A DNA stretch of 64,000 nt from Carallia brachiata (GCA_021464245.1 JADCRB010000006.1:4206280-4270279); one strand, 5' to 3'; counted from the stretch's first letter, positions 24,940-37,189 are shown. Made by a program: numbers and translations. Notes: generated by a model from the letters alone, not told the origin.

Positions 24940-25690
24940 TTTATATCCAACCGTCAACTATTCTGTTTCCCCCAATTATTAGTGTTAATCATTTACAAAA
25001 TAGCATTAGTAGAAAGACTACTTGAAAGCTAAGATTTTATTTGCAAGTCTTCAACACTTTATCTAAGGTGTGGTTGATGTTAACTTAGAGTTCACAACCT
25101 TAATTTGGTATCATTTACAAAGTTAAGAGTTTTTGTCCCAAATCTTCAATACTTTATATCAAACAAATGAATTGAAAATATTGTTATTTTGAAACCAAAA
25201 CTATTAAGTTTTGCAAGTAACAACAGTTCACAAATAAGCCTTCAATTTTTATATATTCTCAAATCATTAGTAGTAATTATTAGCAAAATATCATTAGTAC
25301 ATAGGACTTCCTATCCCAAGCATTCTTTATTTTGATACGTGAAAAAGGAAAGGACTTGAAAGGACAACTGTTATATTTGAAACCAAATTGGAAAACTGTT
25401 GCAAGTAACAATAGATAAAAAAAATTTAGCCCTAAACTTCTATGTAACCCCAAACCATTAGTTGTAATTATTTTCAAAATAGCATTAATAGAGAGAAGCT
25501 ACTATCACATGTGTTCTTAACTTTTATTTCGAAAAATTGAATTGAAAGGACTACTGTTATTTTAGAAAACAAATACGTGAACTGTTGAAAGTAACAACAG
25601 CTAAAAAGTTGGCCTTGAACTTTTATGTAATCGTCAATTAATAACTGTAATTACTTACAAAATATGAGTAGTAGACAGGAGTTGCAATCT
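24940..25690. repeat. Tandem repeat, units of about 185 bp
   Basis: Three good copies, with their TTGCAAGTAACAA-type box at about 25213, 25398 and 25579, and a weaker fourth starting near 24955. Each unit runs 'CTGTTATTT-GAAAC-CAAAT', then the box, then CTTCTATGTAA and TAATTATTTACAAAATAGCATTAGTA-like text. The period is about 180-190 bp. It probably belongs to the sub-terminal repeats of the decayed transposon in this region. Confidence 0.6.
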
Positions 25691-26659
25691 CAAGTCTTCT
25701 TTAATTTGTGACCATGTATACAAGGCAATCTTAACCATAGTTTCCAATCATCAAATGTATATACCAAACAAAGAAGGTACAACAAATGGGGCTTCATAAG
25801 CTCCCTCAAAACTGACTACACTATTTATGGTTTCCAAGTAAACAACTCAATATTATAATTGATAGATACTTTGCAATATTTGAAAGAGCTTTTTTCTTGA
25901 GTACAACAAAAAAGGAAAAACCAAACTAATAACACATTAAATCCAACTCCAACAAAATCTACTTCTGAAATAGAACTCAGGGATGTGGGACACGAAGTCA
26001 AGGTTGGCAAGAGTTTTGAACAACTTTAAAGAAATGTTTTCCAATTAAAGTACTAAGATGACTTACCCAAACAAAAACGGTAGAGACTCCTCTGAGAAGT
26101 CTTCTTGTAACTGTTAATAGCCACTTTTAAGCAACAAATCGTCACTAAATGCAATCAATTTCAAATTTCCGATAAATATCCACAACTGCTATACAATGTT
26201 TCCTCTTACAAGAACTTCAGCTGGCCACCAAGATTCCTACATCGTAATAAAATCTACTACTGTAAATTGATGCTTTCTGCCCACCACAAATTTCTTACCA
26301 CTACCTAATAATCAAGCCCAATCTTTATCTTCAAGTTTGATTCAAAACAAATCAAAACCCTACCACTAATTTAAAGGTTGCACATATCTTCATTCTCTTC
26401 TCAAGCATTCGCCTAGGTTTTCTCTTTTGTTTCTGTACTGGAAAAAACAATTTTATTGCTTCAAGTACAGACTGGGTCAACCAGTTGCAAAAGGGTCACT
26501 TATTTCCTCACATGTCAGAAATAGAGGGAAGAATATTGGATTGGCGGCAAAAGGGTCACTTATTTCCTCACTTGTTTCAGATGTCGCTAACACATGAAGC
26601 ATACCCAACAATGTCATAAAAAGTTGGATGTATATTACATCTTAGTGTATACCGATACT

Positions 26660-27067
26660 AAACCATTTGGTAACTAATGCAACGGAATATGGATTTTTGA
26701 AACTGTATGCCTACCCATCGGGGACAAGAGTAGAAGTGGTGGCCAGGATTTTTCTTCCTTTCGCTGCACAACATGACACATGGACCCCTTCCACACGAAC
26801 AAAGATGAAACTCTTCATTCCAATAAAAAAAAAAAAGTCACGGGTATTTTCCTCCAATGTGCATTAGTTTGTGCCATTAGCACCGCAAGATTTCCATACA
26901 TACAACAAATGAATACATTGATATATGTTGGAATATACCAATCGACCACACCTATAGTATTGGGCACTAGGGATGTCTGTATAAATTAACTGCACTATCT
27001 GAAAACTTGCATAGTCGCAAGCACATAGAATCACCCTATCATCTTCTGGGGATTGCATTGTCGCCAT
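26660..27067 (-). pseudogene. Double GRF zinc-finger gene relic, copy 1
   Basis: On the minus strand a first GRF-like finger begins LCACDYASF and ends QYYRCG (about 27025-26945). After a probable intron, FFYWNEE and a second finger follow with the near-canonical order CSCGRGPC...NPGHHFYSCPR (about 26815-26705). This matches the GRF pattern CxCG, then NPGRxFYxC, then CxxFxW. The arrangement parallels the gene at 35773-36519. A homopolymer A run on the plus strand near 26827 probably breaks the frame. GRF fingers bind single-stranded nucleic acid in characterised proteins; the role here is unknown. The final CxYFxW part was not located. Confidence 0.6.
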
Positions 27068-27342
27068 ATGGTCCCTTCAATTGGGAAGCCTTTGAGCAGG
27101 TTATTGGTATCTAGAAGGGAGGAGTTGATGCACCTTAAGAAGATGGGCAGCTCATCTCCTTTTAAAGGAGAATACATTTGACTAGGTCAACCAAGGACCC
27201 AAATGTCCAATCATTTGTCGTTTTCTATTGTTACAAATAAAAAAGATTTAAAATAAAAAATGAGAAAAGATTACAAAGAGTAAATAAATAGAAATCAAAT
27301 AGGGAATTTTAAAAGACAAATTAATGAAAACAATGATGTAAG

Positions 27343-28215
27343 AACCGAACCAATCGCTGAACTAGAAAATTGAGATATTTAAAGTTCAACTGATTCAATC
27401 GAAATTGAATTGGTAAAACTGGTATTTAATATTAAAATATATAAAAATTTAATATTTATATATATTGTATAAAAAATTTATGTATAAAATGTAAATATGT
27501 AATAATAGCGAATAAAATGTAGATTTTTTCTTTTTAATGTTGGTATTAGATATAAATAAATTATGTTCGTATTAGATATAAATAAATTTGTATGTAGCAT
27601 AAGTTATATTCAATACCTTTTTATGTTTTTTTTTTTCACTCACAATATCCGTTTTATCTTCAAACTATTGTGATGAAAAGTTTTATAAAAATGACCTAAT
27701 TTTAAAATTTTAGATTACATACGTTTTCAAATTTTCTTGTTTATCCAAAGATGAAGGAGGATAAGTGTAGTGGGACAAAATTTTTGAATTACGAAGTCTA
27801 ATTCCCACCATTTGCACCCTTGCACGTGGAGTGTATTGCTACCCATTGAAGTGATATTAAGTATAAATGGGGACTTATACTTGCAAACAAGTGCATTAGG
27901 TGTAGTGGTTGCAGCATACTTTTACAATATCAAAGTTCAGAGTTTAGTTCCTTCAACAACACTAGGAGTAGTTTGACTTTTTCAACAATTTTACTAGGTG
28001 ACGTGGCAAGCTCATGTGGTGCCACGTCATCAGATTTAGATCCAACTGAACCGTGAAAACCAAGACTAATTCAACCGGTTCACAGTTGAACTGAGCAGTT
28101 TACCAATTTGATACCAATTTTGAAATTAAGTGGTTTTTAAGTGGAAACTGAACCTTAAACCAAATTAGTTCTCAATTTAACCAGTCAGTCTAGTTCGATT
28201 CTGAAAATTATGATT
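27343..28215. repeat. AT-rich short element with 'GGTT/AACC' ends
   Basis: The left end (ACCGAACCAATCGCTGAAC near 27345) and right end (AACCAGTCAGTCTAGTTCGATT near 28180) are roughly inverted. The arms contain repeated TCAAC/GGTT words like the elements at 29573-30195 and 33240-34190. No coding sequence. A non-autonomous DNA element is likely, with boundaries approximate. Confidence 0.4.
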
Positions 28216-28307
28216 GAAAGTAATTATATGTATAGAAATCTTCAATGCATCAGCTTACTGGTACATTTCAAATGTTAATTCTGTATTTAGATTAACATAC
28301 TTACACT

Positions 28308-28590
28308 ATGTTTGGATTGCGAGAAAGTGAGTAAGAAAAGAAAATAAATAAAAAATAGTACAATAATGATGATGTTATAATTGATAAAAAATAATGATTA
28401 GATGATGATACTATAATTGATAAAAAATAATGATTAGAAAGTTATGATAAATAAAATAAATAATAAATTATTAGAGAAAAAGTGAAAGGTAATTATTTGA
28501 ATTGATAGAAAATGAATTGAAAAGAAAATAAATAAAAAAATATTTTTCTTTCTTTTTCAATCGAGAAATTGTCAAATAGAGTCTTAGTAC
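28308..28590. mobile_element. MITE-like element
   Basis: The left end CTATGTTTGGATTGCGAGAAAG and the right end, read on the other strand as CTCTATTTGACAATTTCTCG, are imperfectly inverted, as in many hAT-type MITEs. Inside, ATAATTGATAAAAAATAATG occurs twice in tandem (about 28378 and 28412). Confidence 0.45.
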
Positions 28591-29348
28591 TTTATAAAAG
28601 GTGGCGATTCCTTAATTGAGCATTTTATGTTTAGTATGTATTGTTTTGGAACAGTATTACACTATATAGCAAGAGAGACTTACCGTGTGTTTGGTTAATG
28701 CATGAGAAGGGAATTAAAAAGAAATCTTATTTTTCAAGGCAGTTTTCGTTTTCGTTGATTGGGAAGTATTGAAAAACAATTAGAAGGCAAAAAAGTTAGA
28801 GGTGTCAGGAACCAAAGAAAATCAATTGAAAAATTTTAGAAAAAAACATTAAAACAAAATCACTAAATTAATTCCAATTGATTCAATTAATTTTAGAGAT
28901 ATTTTTATAATTTTAATTTATTAATTAATTATTTTTAGGAGTATTTTTTAATTTTGAATATATATATATATATATATTTTATTATTTTTTATATAATTTA
29001 AAAATAAAATTTTATTTTTTAATTATTTTTTTATAATAATTTTCTTCCTTATAATTTTTTTAAAGCTAAAATCTCATAACTTAATTATAATATTAATTAT
29101 ACAAAATCTTGACACATTTTTAGAGTTGTGATTTTTGACTTATAATTCTAACATTAAATTATGTGTATATTAACGAGCCACGTCCCTTGCACAGAGTTGC
29201 CTGTGACAAACCCACTAGTGCAGCCAAGCTGGCATAGTCTTCGAACCACCATCATCATGGTACGAGCCAAGTCAGGCATCTTCGTCCTTTACCGCCTGTT
29301 TGTTTATAGTATGAGAAAGGATTCTAAACGAAAACACAATTCCCAATA

Positions 29349-29548
29349 AATTGTCATATGAGCCAGGCTTAGCCTGGTTGGCAACGAGGGCATTAGGCAG
29401 GTGGGGGTTCGATCCCTACCTGTCCCCTTGGCCCATTGGTGGCTTTAAAGGGCATTTGCCCATCTCCCCTCCCCTCTAACATCCTAACTTACTAACCACT
29501 AATCGTTACAATGGTCAAAAAAAAAAAAAAAAAATTAATTGTCATATG
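29349..29548 (+). mobile_element. tRNA-derived SINE with 12-bp target duplication
   Basis: The body at 29361-29536 has a polymerase III box A (TAGCCTGGTTGG at 29370-29381) and box B (GGTTCGATCCC at 29406-29416), then an unrelated tail and a poly(A) run. It is flanked by the perfect direct repeat AATTGTCATATG (29349-29360 and 29537-29548). The style resembles the plant Au family, but I did not align it. The absence of a paired acceptor stem excludes a working tRNA gene. Confidence 0.85.
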
Positions 29549-29572
29549 TTTGGTTTTATTAATGAATTAAGA

Positions 29573-30195
29573 ATCGGACTGGATCGGCCGGTTCAATCGA
29601 AAAAATTGAGAATTAGTCATAAGTTCGGTCTGATTCAAGTTTAAAAATGAAATTTGGACTGAACTGAAAAAAATCGGTCAAAAATCAAAAAAATCGACAA
29701 AAAATCGGACGGTTGAACCGGTTTAATTTAAACAAAAAAAATTTAAATTATAATTTGACCTAAAACTTTATCTAAATTATAATTAAGACTCTAATTTTAA
29801 CTAAAAATTTTAATTTAGTCCTCAATTGATTAAAATTTTCAATTTAATCTTTAAAATTTAAAAATTAATATGTAATCACTATTTATAAATATTATTTTTT
29901 CAATTAATTTTTATAAATTATATTTTGTTAAATATACTAATTGTAATATCCTTAATATATGTAAATATTAATATAATTCTTAAAATACATTTTATTTTAA
30001 ATATTTATTGTCATTCTTATATAATATAACATTTTATATAATTATATAAGTTATGTAAAAATTTAATTTTTATATATTTAATATTAAATATCAGTTTTAT
30101 CAGTTTAACCACGGTTTTACCACTCGAACCGGTTGAACCTTGAACCTCTCAGTTTTCCGATTCAATGATCGGTTCGGTTCTGAGAACCTTGAGTT
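29573..30195. repeat. AT-rich element with GGTTCAA/TTGAACC ends
   Basis: The left end (GATCGGCCGGTTCAATCG) and right end (TCCGATTCAATGATCGGTTC) are imperfectly inverted and contain repeated CGGTT words. The interior is AT-rich and non-coding. It shares its style with 27343-28215 and 33240-34190. Confidence 0.45.
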
Positions 30196-31810
30196 TTATT
30201 AAAAAAGTAAGAGTGAATTTCACTCAAAAAAAGAAAAAAAAAAGTAAGAGAAAAATAAAGAGACAAAAGAGTCTCTTCCAATGTCAGCCGGTTAAAAAAC
30301 AGTAATAATAAAACATTTAATTACTAAAATAAATTTAATTTATTGAATTATTTATAAAAATATTTTTATAATTTTAATTCACTATTTATTTACCTAAAAA
30401 ATAATTTTATAATTTTATTTATATTTTTTATATAATTTAAATATAAAATTTTAATTTTTATTATTTTTTCATAATTTTTTAATAAATATTTTTTATAATT
30501 TTTTTTTAATAAAAATCTAACCATTTAAACAGATTAATAGCTTATTTTATTACGGAACCATATCGTCCCTTTGCCGTGTATCTTGTACACTAAAAAGTTG
30601 ACCCGACCCCTATTATCCTACTCTGCTGCGGTCTGACTTGATCTTGCCTAGGCTCTTGTCACTTTTCCACCACCCAGTAATGTTATGCCAACTGGTGTTT
30701 CATAGTACATGACCACACTGCCCTAGAGTTGTGGCGGGAAAACAATCCCGTCATTTATTCAGAAAGAAGATGCACAGTACTAGTTCCCCACATCCTTTTC
30801 GCTTTAATCCTGTCCGTCCAAACCGTGAAACTTTATCGGTCATCACGTGCGGCTGATCCCCAAATTGGCATTTGCTACCGTTGGATCTTTCTTTCGGGTG
30901 TACCCATCACCACCCCGATATCATCCAATCAACGGCTGGGGAGCCCGGATTGGAGTCTGCAGTAGCATAGGCTACAAGCGATGCTTTTGTTTAAGTAGTA
31001 ACTAAATGTATTAAAATTATTTTTTATTACATTTACGTGCAATTTTTCATGCATTTTCTCATACGTATTAACTTTTTACATAAAATTAATATCATAATAT
31101 GCTATATCAAATTAATTAACGAAGAGATTGATGTGCTACCATCGCCACACTTTGCTTTAAAGAGGTTGAAAAAATGGACAATTATACGTACAAGATCTTT
31201 CACTGTTTTTTTTATTATGAACTATATTCATTTGAAAATCAGAATTACTTGAAAATAAAACAACTCAAATTACTGTAACTATAAGCATGTATACATACAT
31301 AACCCAAACAAAGATATTTTATTCAAATCAAATTAACAAATCTGATAAATGTGTAACTATCTTTAATGACTTGAAAACAATGTTTCCAACTTTATCAGTT
31401 TTCATTTTAGTCAAAGCTTCTTCGATATAATCGTCAATGAAAGTTACATTTAGACTCATGAGCAACACATTACATTTTTTTTTATCGAAAGGAAATGCTG
31501 TATTTATAGTAAATAAAATAAGAGTAATAAACAGTCAAAATAATCTACATTTAATTAAATCATAAGGACTATAAAATAAATTGGATAAAAAGTCTGATTA
31601 GACGAAACTCTTTGCTAAGAGAAAGAAGTGAAACGAAATTAAATTTATTTAAAATTAAAGTTTCAAATAAATTTATTTCGTTCGTACCTATATGAGACTT
31701 ATTTATCTCAGACTTATATGAGCAACGCATTACTTTGTATTTCCTGAGACGCTTATTGCATAAAATTTTGCGTCTTACTTACAAAACGACATATTTGTGC
31801 CAAACACGTG
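30196..31810. other. Non-repetitive sequence, partly GC-richer
   Basis: 30560-30970 is less AT-rich than its surroundings and contains a CACGTG core (about 30845). It could be promoter or exon sequence of a host gene, but open frames are short (30729-30965 plus, 78 codons) and unrecognised. The rest is AT-rich with no feature seen. Confidence 0.4.
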
Positions 31811-31814
31811 CATA

Positions 31815-32150
31815 CAAACGATGCAGTTGTGCTGTGTTTGGTATAGAAAGGAGAATTAAGAGAGAAAAAAATATAATTATTATTATTTATTTTTTTTATT
31901 TTTTTTTCTTTATTTTTTACACCACTCTAAATAATTTTATTTTCTCTTCACTTTTTCTCTCACAATTTACTATTCATATTTTCTTTCATCATACTTTCTT
32001 TCTCCATACTTTTTCTACCACTCCAAATAATTTTATTTTTTCTTCATTTTTTTTATTTCTTCTTTTTTTCCTTCCTTTCCTCTCATTTCTTTGCACTCCG
32101 AACAGACGGAATACCTCTCATTTCTTCGCACTCCGAACAGACGGAATAGA
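31815..32150. mobile_element. MITE-like element with duplicated right end
   Basis: The left end TGTGTTTGGTATAGAAAGGAG and the right end, read inverted as TCTGTTCGGAGTGCAAAG, give weak inverted ends around a T-rich interior. The right terminal block (CCTCTCATTTCTTTGCACTC and CCTCTCATTTCTTCGCACTC, each followed by CGAACAGACGGAAT) occurs twice in tandem at about 32076 and 32115. The 147-codon open frame across it is low-complexity and not a gene. Confidence 0.45.
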
Positions 32151-32171
32151 CAGATATGTGAATAATATAAA

Positions 32172-32667
32172 GGGATAAATATTTTTAAAGTCCTAAACCT
32201 TTAGATTTTTTTACGTTTAAGTCCTAAACCTTTTTAACATTTCATTTGAGTCCTAAATCTTTTTATTTTTTACTATATCAGTCCTTTAAATTACGAAAAG
32301 TAGTCAATTTATTAATAAGTGAGTTTAATTTAATAAAAATTATTTAAAAAAGCTTAAATACATGAATTAAATATTTTTTTCATCAATAAAATATGCATAT
32401 TAATATTTTTTAATCAACAAATACGAATTAAATAGGCAACATGTATATTTTTTTATAAAAAAGACATTCAATTCATATATTTAATCTTTTTTAAATAATT
32501 TTTTGTAAAGTTAAAATTATTTTTTAATAGATTGATCACTTTTATTAAACAGAGGGACTAATTTGGTAGAAAATCAAAAAGTTTAGGACTCAAATGAAAT
32601 GTCAAAAAGATTTAGGACTCAAACGTAAAAAAACCTAAAGGTTTAGGACTAAAAAAATCCTTATCCC
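32172..32667. mobile_element. MITE with about 110-bp terminal inverted repeats
   Basis: The left arm starts GGGATAAATATTTTT. The right arm read on the minus strand starts GGGATAAGGATTTTTTT. Both then contain AGTCCTAAACCTTTAG, TTTTTTTACGTTT and ACATTTCATTTGAGTCCTAA in the same order, so the arms match closely over about 110 bp. The interior is AT-rich. Long arms suggest a Mutator-type MITE, but I could not confirm a target duplication. Confidence 0.75.
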
Positions 32668-33239
32668 CAATCATATAAATACAGTAACGTTGTGCGATAG
32701 TCCAATCAACAATCATATTCATTATATATCTGTGGGCCAAATTTAAAGGAATTATGCAAGTTAGAGGACATAAAAGATGCGGTTACTTGGCTTAGAAGGC
32801 ATGCCACGATCATCTAATCCTGGCGCACCCTAACGTACTGTAAAGGCTACGCAAATTCCATCATAGCAACAACATATGTAATTAATTTTTTTAATGCATA
32901 GTATTTTCCTGTTACCGTATACTTATATGCTCGATTGCATTTTATTCATTTAATTCCGGACATTAATATTCTATAATTTACCAATTTGATAATCGACGAA
33001 TATCTTTCATAACAAGGGACGGAATAACTAGGTGCCAAATAAAATAGAATATATTTTTCCCATGCCTCGTCCGTCTCCTATTTATCCAACGAAACACCCA
33101 TCTTGTTCGTCCTTGCTAGCCACCAAAGTCCAAATACTTGATTACATAAGCATGGTCATGTCAGGATCATTATATGGATCTCTTTCCACAATTTCTTGTG
33201 ATATGCAGGCACCTGAGTGTTACAACTATAATTTTAAAA

Positions 33240-34195
33240 ATTTAATTTAATTCGTTGATTCAATCAATTCAATTAAAAAAATTAAAATTATTTGATAGTT
33301 TGATTTATTATGTCAAAAAATTTAGATCGCTTATGAACCAGCAAAAAATCAAAAAATTAGCCGATTCAACTAAAAATCGGTTAATCAGAGCGGATTTTTT
33401 AGTTCGGTCAGGAAGCTGTTGGGTGACATGTCGCCTCTAGCAGAATTTAAACAGAAGTGCGGTCAAGGGCGCCTTCAGTTTTTCGGAAAAAAAAAAAGGT
33501 TTTGTTGGTCAATGAGTACGTTAGCAAGTGAATATTGTCGAGAACTAAGAGAATATTATTAATTATCTGTAAGTTGTAATTCATTTTAAAATTTAAAATT
33601 TATTTTAAATTATAAATATATCAATGATAATATCACCTTATAGCGATTTTGCATATTAAAATAAATTAAATTAATATTTTCAATTTATATTTTGTTCAAA
33701 TTATTTAATATTTTGCTAAAAAACTAATTATAATATTTTTAACATATATAAAAATTAATATCTTATATAAATATTGTCACTAAATACAATTTTCTTTAAA
33801 TTTCTATTATATTTTATGAAAACTTTTTATTACGTTATTTGCAACATAAATATGAACTATATAACTTTAATAAAGCATTTAACTCATGTATAAATGAAAT
33901 ATCTTTAAATATTGTTTTTTTTCAATTTATTTACATACATTAACATATTAATTTTGTTAATTAGTAATCTTACCTTATTAAAAATTGTAAATCATAGATA
34001 ATAAATCTAAAAATATTATTCTTCCAATATATATATATATATATATATATTACTTATATTTTGCATATAATATATAAAGATTTTTAATTTTAATATATTT
34101 AATATTAAATATCTATTCAATTCCGATTAAATTGATTAAACCTTGAACTTTAAAATTTTGTAATTTAATGACTTATTGATTCTTACAAACTTGGT
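33240..34195. repeat. AT-rich element of the GGTT-ended group
   Basis: The left end (TTGATTCAATCAATTC near 33256) and right part (CCGATTAAATTGATTAAACC near 34124) resemble the group seen at 27343-28215 and 29573-30195. The interior is AT-rich with a (TA)n run at about 34030-34050. Boundaries are approximate. Confidence 0.4.
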
Positions 34196-34371
34196 TGCAA
34201 CTTCGTATACCAATGGCGATTCAAACTGAAATTGTACGCATGAAGCAATTGGACTATTTCAAATTGGCCTAGCCTTTGTTAGTCATGTACCTTGCACTTA
34301 GGAATTTGCGCCCTGCCCTGAAGTCACTTTGTTGCAGCAAAATAGGCTTTCGTCATAAGAAATCAACATGG

Positions 34372-34380
34372 TCTATAAAT
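34372..34380 (+). promoter_or_regulatory. Candidate TATA box of gene A
   Basis: TCTATAAAT lies about 85 bp upstream of the candidate ATG at 34458. Confidence 0.35.
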
Positions 34381-34457
34381 CAGAACAGCTTCTCCTTGAT
34401 TAAGCATTTTGTAGGCTGTGATTCCTGATCTCTCTTGGCTGTACCCACTCATAAAAG

Positions 34458-35122
34458 TATGCCTCTTACTGCCGTTTCCCTCATGGTACAACTGGCAATC
34501 ACCCTGACTCTAACGGCAGTGGAGATGGGACAAAGTTAAGTCCCAATCAACAACTATTGAAGATTTCTGCTGAAGGTTTGTTTTTCAGTCTGTTTGTCCT
34601 CTCGGGTTTATTGTCAAACTAATTAAAACACTACTTCATTTTCATTGATTGGCCAATTTAAGCGACCACATTACTCGATTAGTGGCAAAATTAAGGTATT
34701 TGGTACTAACTCATATGTTTGTTTAAGGTTATGTTAATGTTATTTTTTTATGTTTTTCGACAGAGGCGGCCACTGTCGGTGGTAGCACAGGAAATAATTA
34801 CCACAGTAGCCAAAAACAGTACTTGGCATTAACCATCATTGCCGAAAATTTCGTGGTGCGGAAACTCCAAATGATCAACTCCTTAAAAGGTTTTACTGAG
34901 GAATTTGGCTACCATTTGGTCATAAACATTATGGAGAATAGGGCGCAGCTTGCGCCTACCGCTGTTAAGCTATACAGGGATAATGTTCCCTGGAGCATTG
35001 GTTGGGAGTACTGCATTTGTCGCGCTCAGGCTAAACGCGAGAAGAAAACACTTCCACCAGTGCCTCCCGAGCTGATCATCATCTCGTCAGACGAGGAAAA
35101 GGAATCCAACAATTGCACCTGA
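34458..35122 (+). CDS. Gene A: small transposon-associated protein with SUMO-interaction-like C-terminus
   Basis: The second exon (34764-35122) is open throughout and ends in TGA. It starts after TTCGACAG and joins in phase to an upstream exon ending ...ISAE|G at 34575 before GTTTGT. The joined frame lacks an ATG; the nearest ATG (34458) is in another frame, so the 5' exon carries a frameshift or the start lies elsewhere. The 119 codons of exon 2 are unrecognised except for the tail, where L-P-P-V-P-P-E is followed by LIIISSDEE. A hydrophobic I/L/V run followed by Ser and acidic residues fits the SUMO-interaction-motif pattern. Gene B at 48574-49257 ends with the nearly identical E-LIIISSD. 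Gene A converges on the GRF gene at 35773-36519. Binding to SUMO is inference; the coding exon is well supported by splice phase and length. Confidence 0.55.
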
Positions 35123-35225
35123 TTTCTGGAAAGTATATTAATCAGCAATGCCAATAATAGTCTTTAGGATTTTGGGTACTAGTATATAATTTTGATTGCT
35201 CATTCAAGCAACAAGCCTTTTGCTT

Positions 35226-35284
35226 AGTTTCCTAGGGGCACATATATCAATCATGACTTTATTGGTGTGCCCCTTTAGGAAACT
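35226..35284. repeat. Hairpin downstream of gene A
   Basis: AGTTTCCTAGGGGCACA (35226-35242) is inverted at 35266-35284 (TGTGCCCCTTTAGGAAACT), with a two-base difference and a loop of about 23 bases. It could fold in the 3' region of gene A's transcript. Confidence 0.5.
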
Positions 35285-35772
35285 TTGTTCCAGTAGCCAC
35301 TTTACAATAGTTTAGTTTATTGGTTGCATACTTATAACTATCTAAAGATTTGTATGCTACTGGTCCTAACGCTATAAGTGCGTGTTGTCATGGACAATGT
35401 TTGCTGTTCTTATGACATTAACAACAACTTCTCTTGCTGTTGCATACTGGTGCATTTGAACAACCAGCATATAAAAGCCCATATGGAAAAGCCTGATATA
35501 GGTTCATGCTTACGAACTTATAAGCTATCCTGCCAACTATTCCCATTCAAATGGCTCCTACATTTGCCATTCAAAAATGGAGCTAATTACAGGATAGGTT
35601 CTATAAATGAGCCACGGAAGTTTGTATATGCCTATCCTTCCCTTATTATACTATGCTTGGTAGTAGGATTGTAATTGAAAACCTTCTAAGTTGACGCATT
35701 GTTGCACGACTCTACGCCACTTGTTGCATTTCATGTAGCTGGTTGTTGATGAGTGAACGCATTCTCGATCAT

Positions 35773-36519
35773 CTATAGTGCTTCCTCCAATCCAAGTATA
35801 AAAGCGCTGTTGTAAATAGGGTCCCAATGTACAGGTTTTTCTTGGGTTCTTTGGGAACCACTTCCTGCATCCACCCAAGCAAAATACCTGCATCCTTCAC
35901 TTGAATTATCCTAGTTCCAATAACAATTATTAATAACATTATGGTCTTAACCTTAAGTAGTGCCAAGCTAAAACGTTGGACTACATCGTGGTTGGGAAGG
36001 AAATGGTTAGTAATTATATGGAGAATGCACGATGTTTACCCGTCGAGGACATGAATAGAAGTAACGACTTGAATTTCTCTGGGTATGGCTAGTTAAAACT
36101 TTACAAGGGCCCCATCTAGAAGGGCATGCTCTTAATTCTTTTGCCCAACAGAAGAAATGACATGGTCTTTGTAGCATATTGGGATGGTGGACGCTGCTAT
36201 TATATCGCTAGTAAGTGAATAAATGTTGTGAAATATCACAGACTCACAATGAACATGTGTGTATATATAGATGAGCTAAGGCATGGAACTTCATAAATTA
36301 AACCAAACCTCCTACAATTAGTTGCTTCAATTTAAATTAGCAGGGCAATTTTAGCTTTGCATACTGTGTGACAAAGGCAATACTTACCACATTCCCACAC
36401 CTGAAGTAACCTCGACTGAGATTGTTCCTTGGTTTGGAGACCCAGAACATGAGTAACTCATATCCACAGGCACAACCCAAGCCATCGAGGCAGTCGTTGA
36501 TACAATATCGCCACATCAT
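35773..36519 (-). CDS. Double GRF zinc-finger protein gene, copy 2
   Basis: Three minus-strand pieces join through plausible splice sites. The first (36519 to about 36388) holds GRF finger 1: CACGYELL...RGYFRCGNV, then GTAAGT. The second (about 36240-36045) begins with the finger 1 end CHFFCWAKE and continues into finger 2: C-K-VLTSHTQRNSSRYFYSC-PRR, then GTAAAC. The third begins after ACTAG near 35915 with DNSSEGCRYFAWVDAG, the last Cys and aromatic part of finger 2, and runs to a TAG at 35773-35775. Upstream exons may extend toward a TATA at 37011. The first Cys of finger 2 is not clear. GRF fingers bind single-stranded nucleic acid in known proteins; as a transposon accessory gene its role is unknown. 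It is paralogous to 26660-27067. Confidence 0.6.
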
Positions 36520-37010
36520 TATTTTTCTCCCCTAGAAGAGCTTCCTTCAGGGTTCTGTCGACCAAGGCCATAATGAGCAAGTACATGACTGAAAGTGATT
36601 ACAAAAGGAAGTATTTGATAAATTAGGGAGACAAGCTTAGTGAATAAACCTGTACTATTCTTATTGAGCCCAAATCAAAAAAATATGCACAATTAAGAGA
36701 TCCAACAATACAAAGAGGTCGACAAAGAAGAGAATTAGCGCTCTTGGTTGGAACAAAGCAACAACTTCACAGTGCTTGTGGAAACAACAGACAGTGCAAA
36801 ATGGAGTCGATGGTCTTTAATATCTTTTGAATTAGTGCACTCTGTTTACTATAACAACTACCCATATTTAACAAGACTACCTAACTCCACTCTCTTTACT
36901 AAGGTTGAAACTTACTTGCAAGTAGTAGCCTCCCATGACTCCAGTACACCTCATTTAAGATTGGAGTAAGAAGAGTAAAGGGACCCTGTGATAACACGTA
37001 GGACATCCTC

Positions 37011-37020
37011 TTATATAGTA
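37011..37020 (-). promoter_or_regulatory. Candidate TATA box of the GRF gene
   Basis: On the minus strand CTATATAAGAGG precedes a leader with an ATG and a CAAG-GTAAGT donor-like site near 36920. This would be the promoter of the GRF gene reading toward 35773. Confidence 0.35.
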
Positions 37021-37189
37021 GCAGTACGCCTGATATGCTATAACAGTATATCGGTGTGTTGCAACCGGTCCACCTTTTTAATAGTCTGGACAGTGAATGC
37101 AAAACAATGGATAGGGGTCAAAAAATTGGACATCGTATGTACCTAACCGACTGAAGCAAAGGTGCACGTAGCCAGGAATAGAAATTGTT

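Noticed and set aside
29361..29536. tRNA gene
   Set aside because: Boxes A and B are present but there is no acceptor-stem pairing, and it ends in poly(A) with a target duplication, so it is a SINE.
31735..32178. 147-codon plus-strand frame
   Set aside because: Phe/Ile-rich translation of T-rich MITE sequence.
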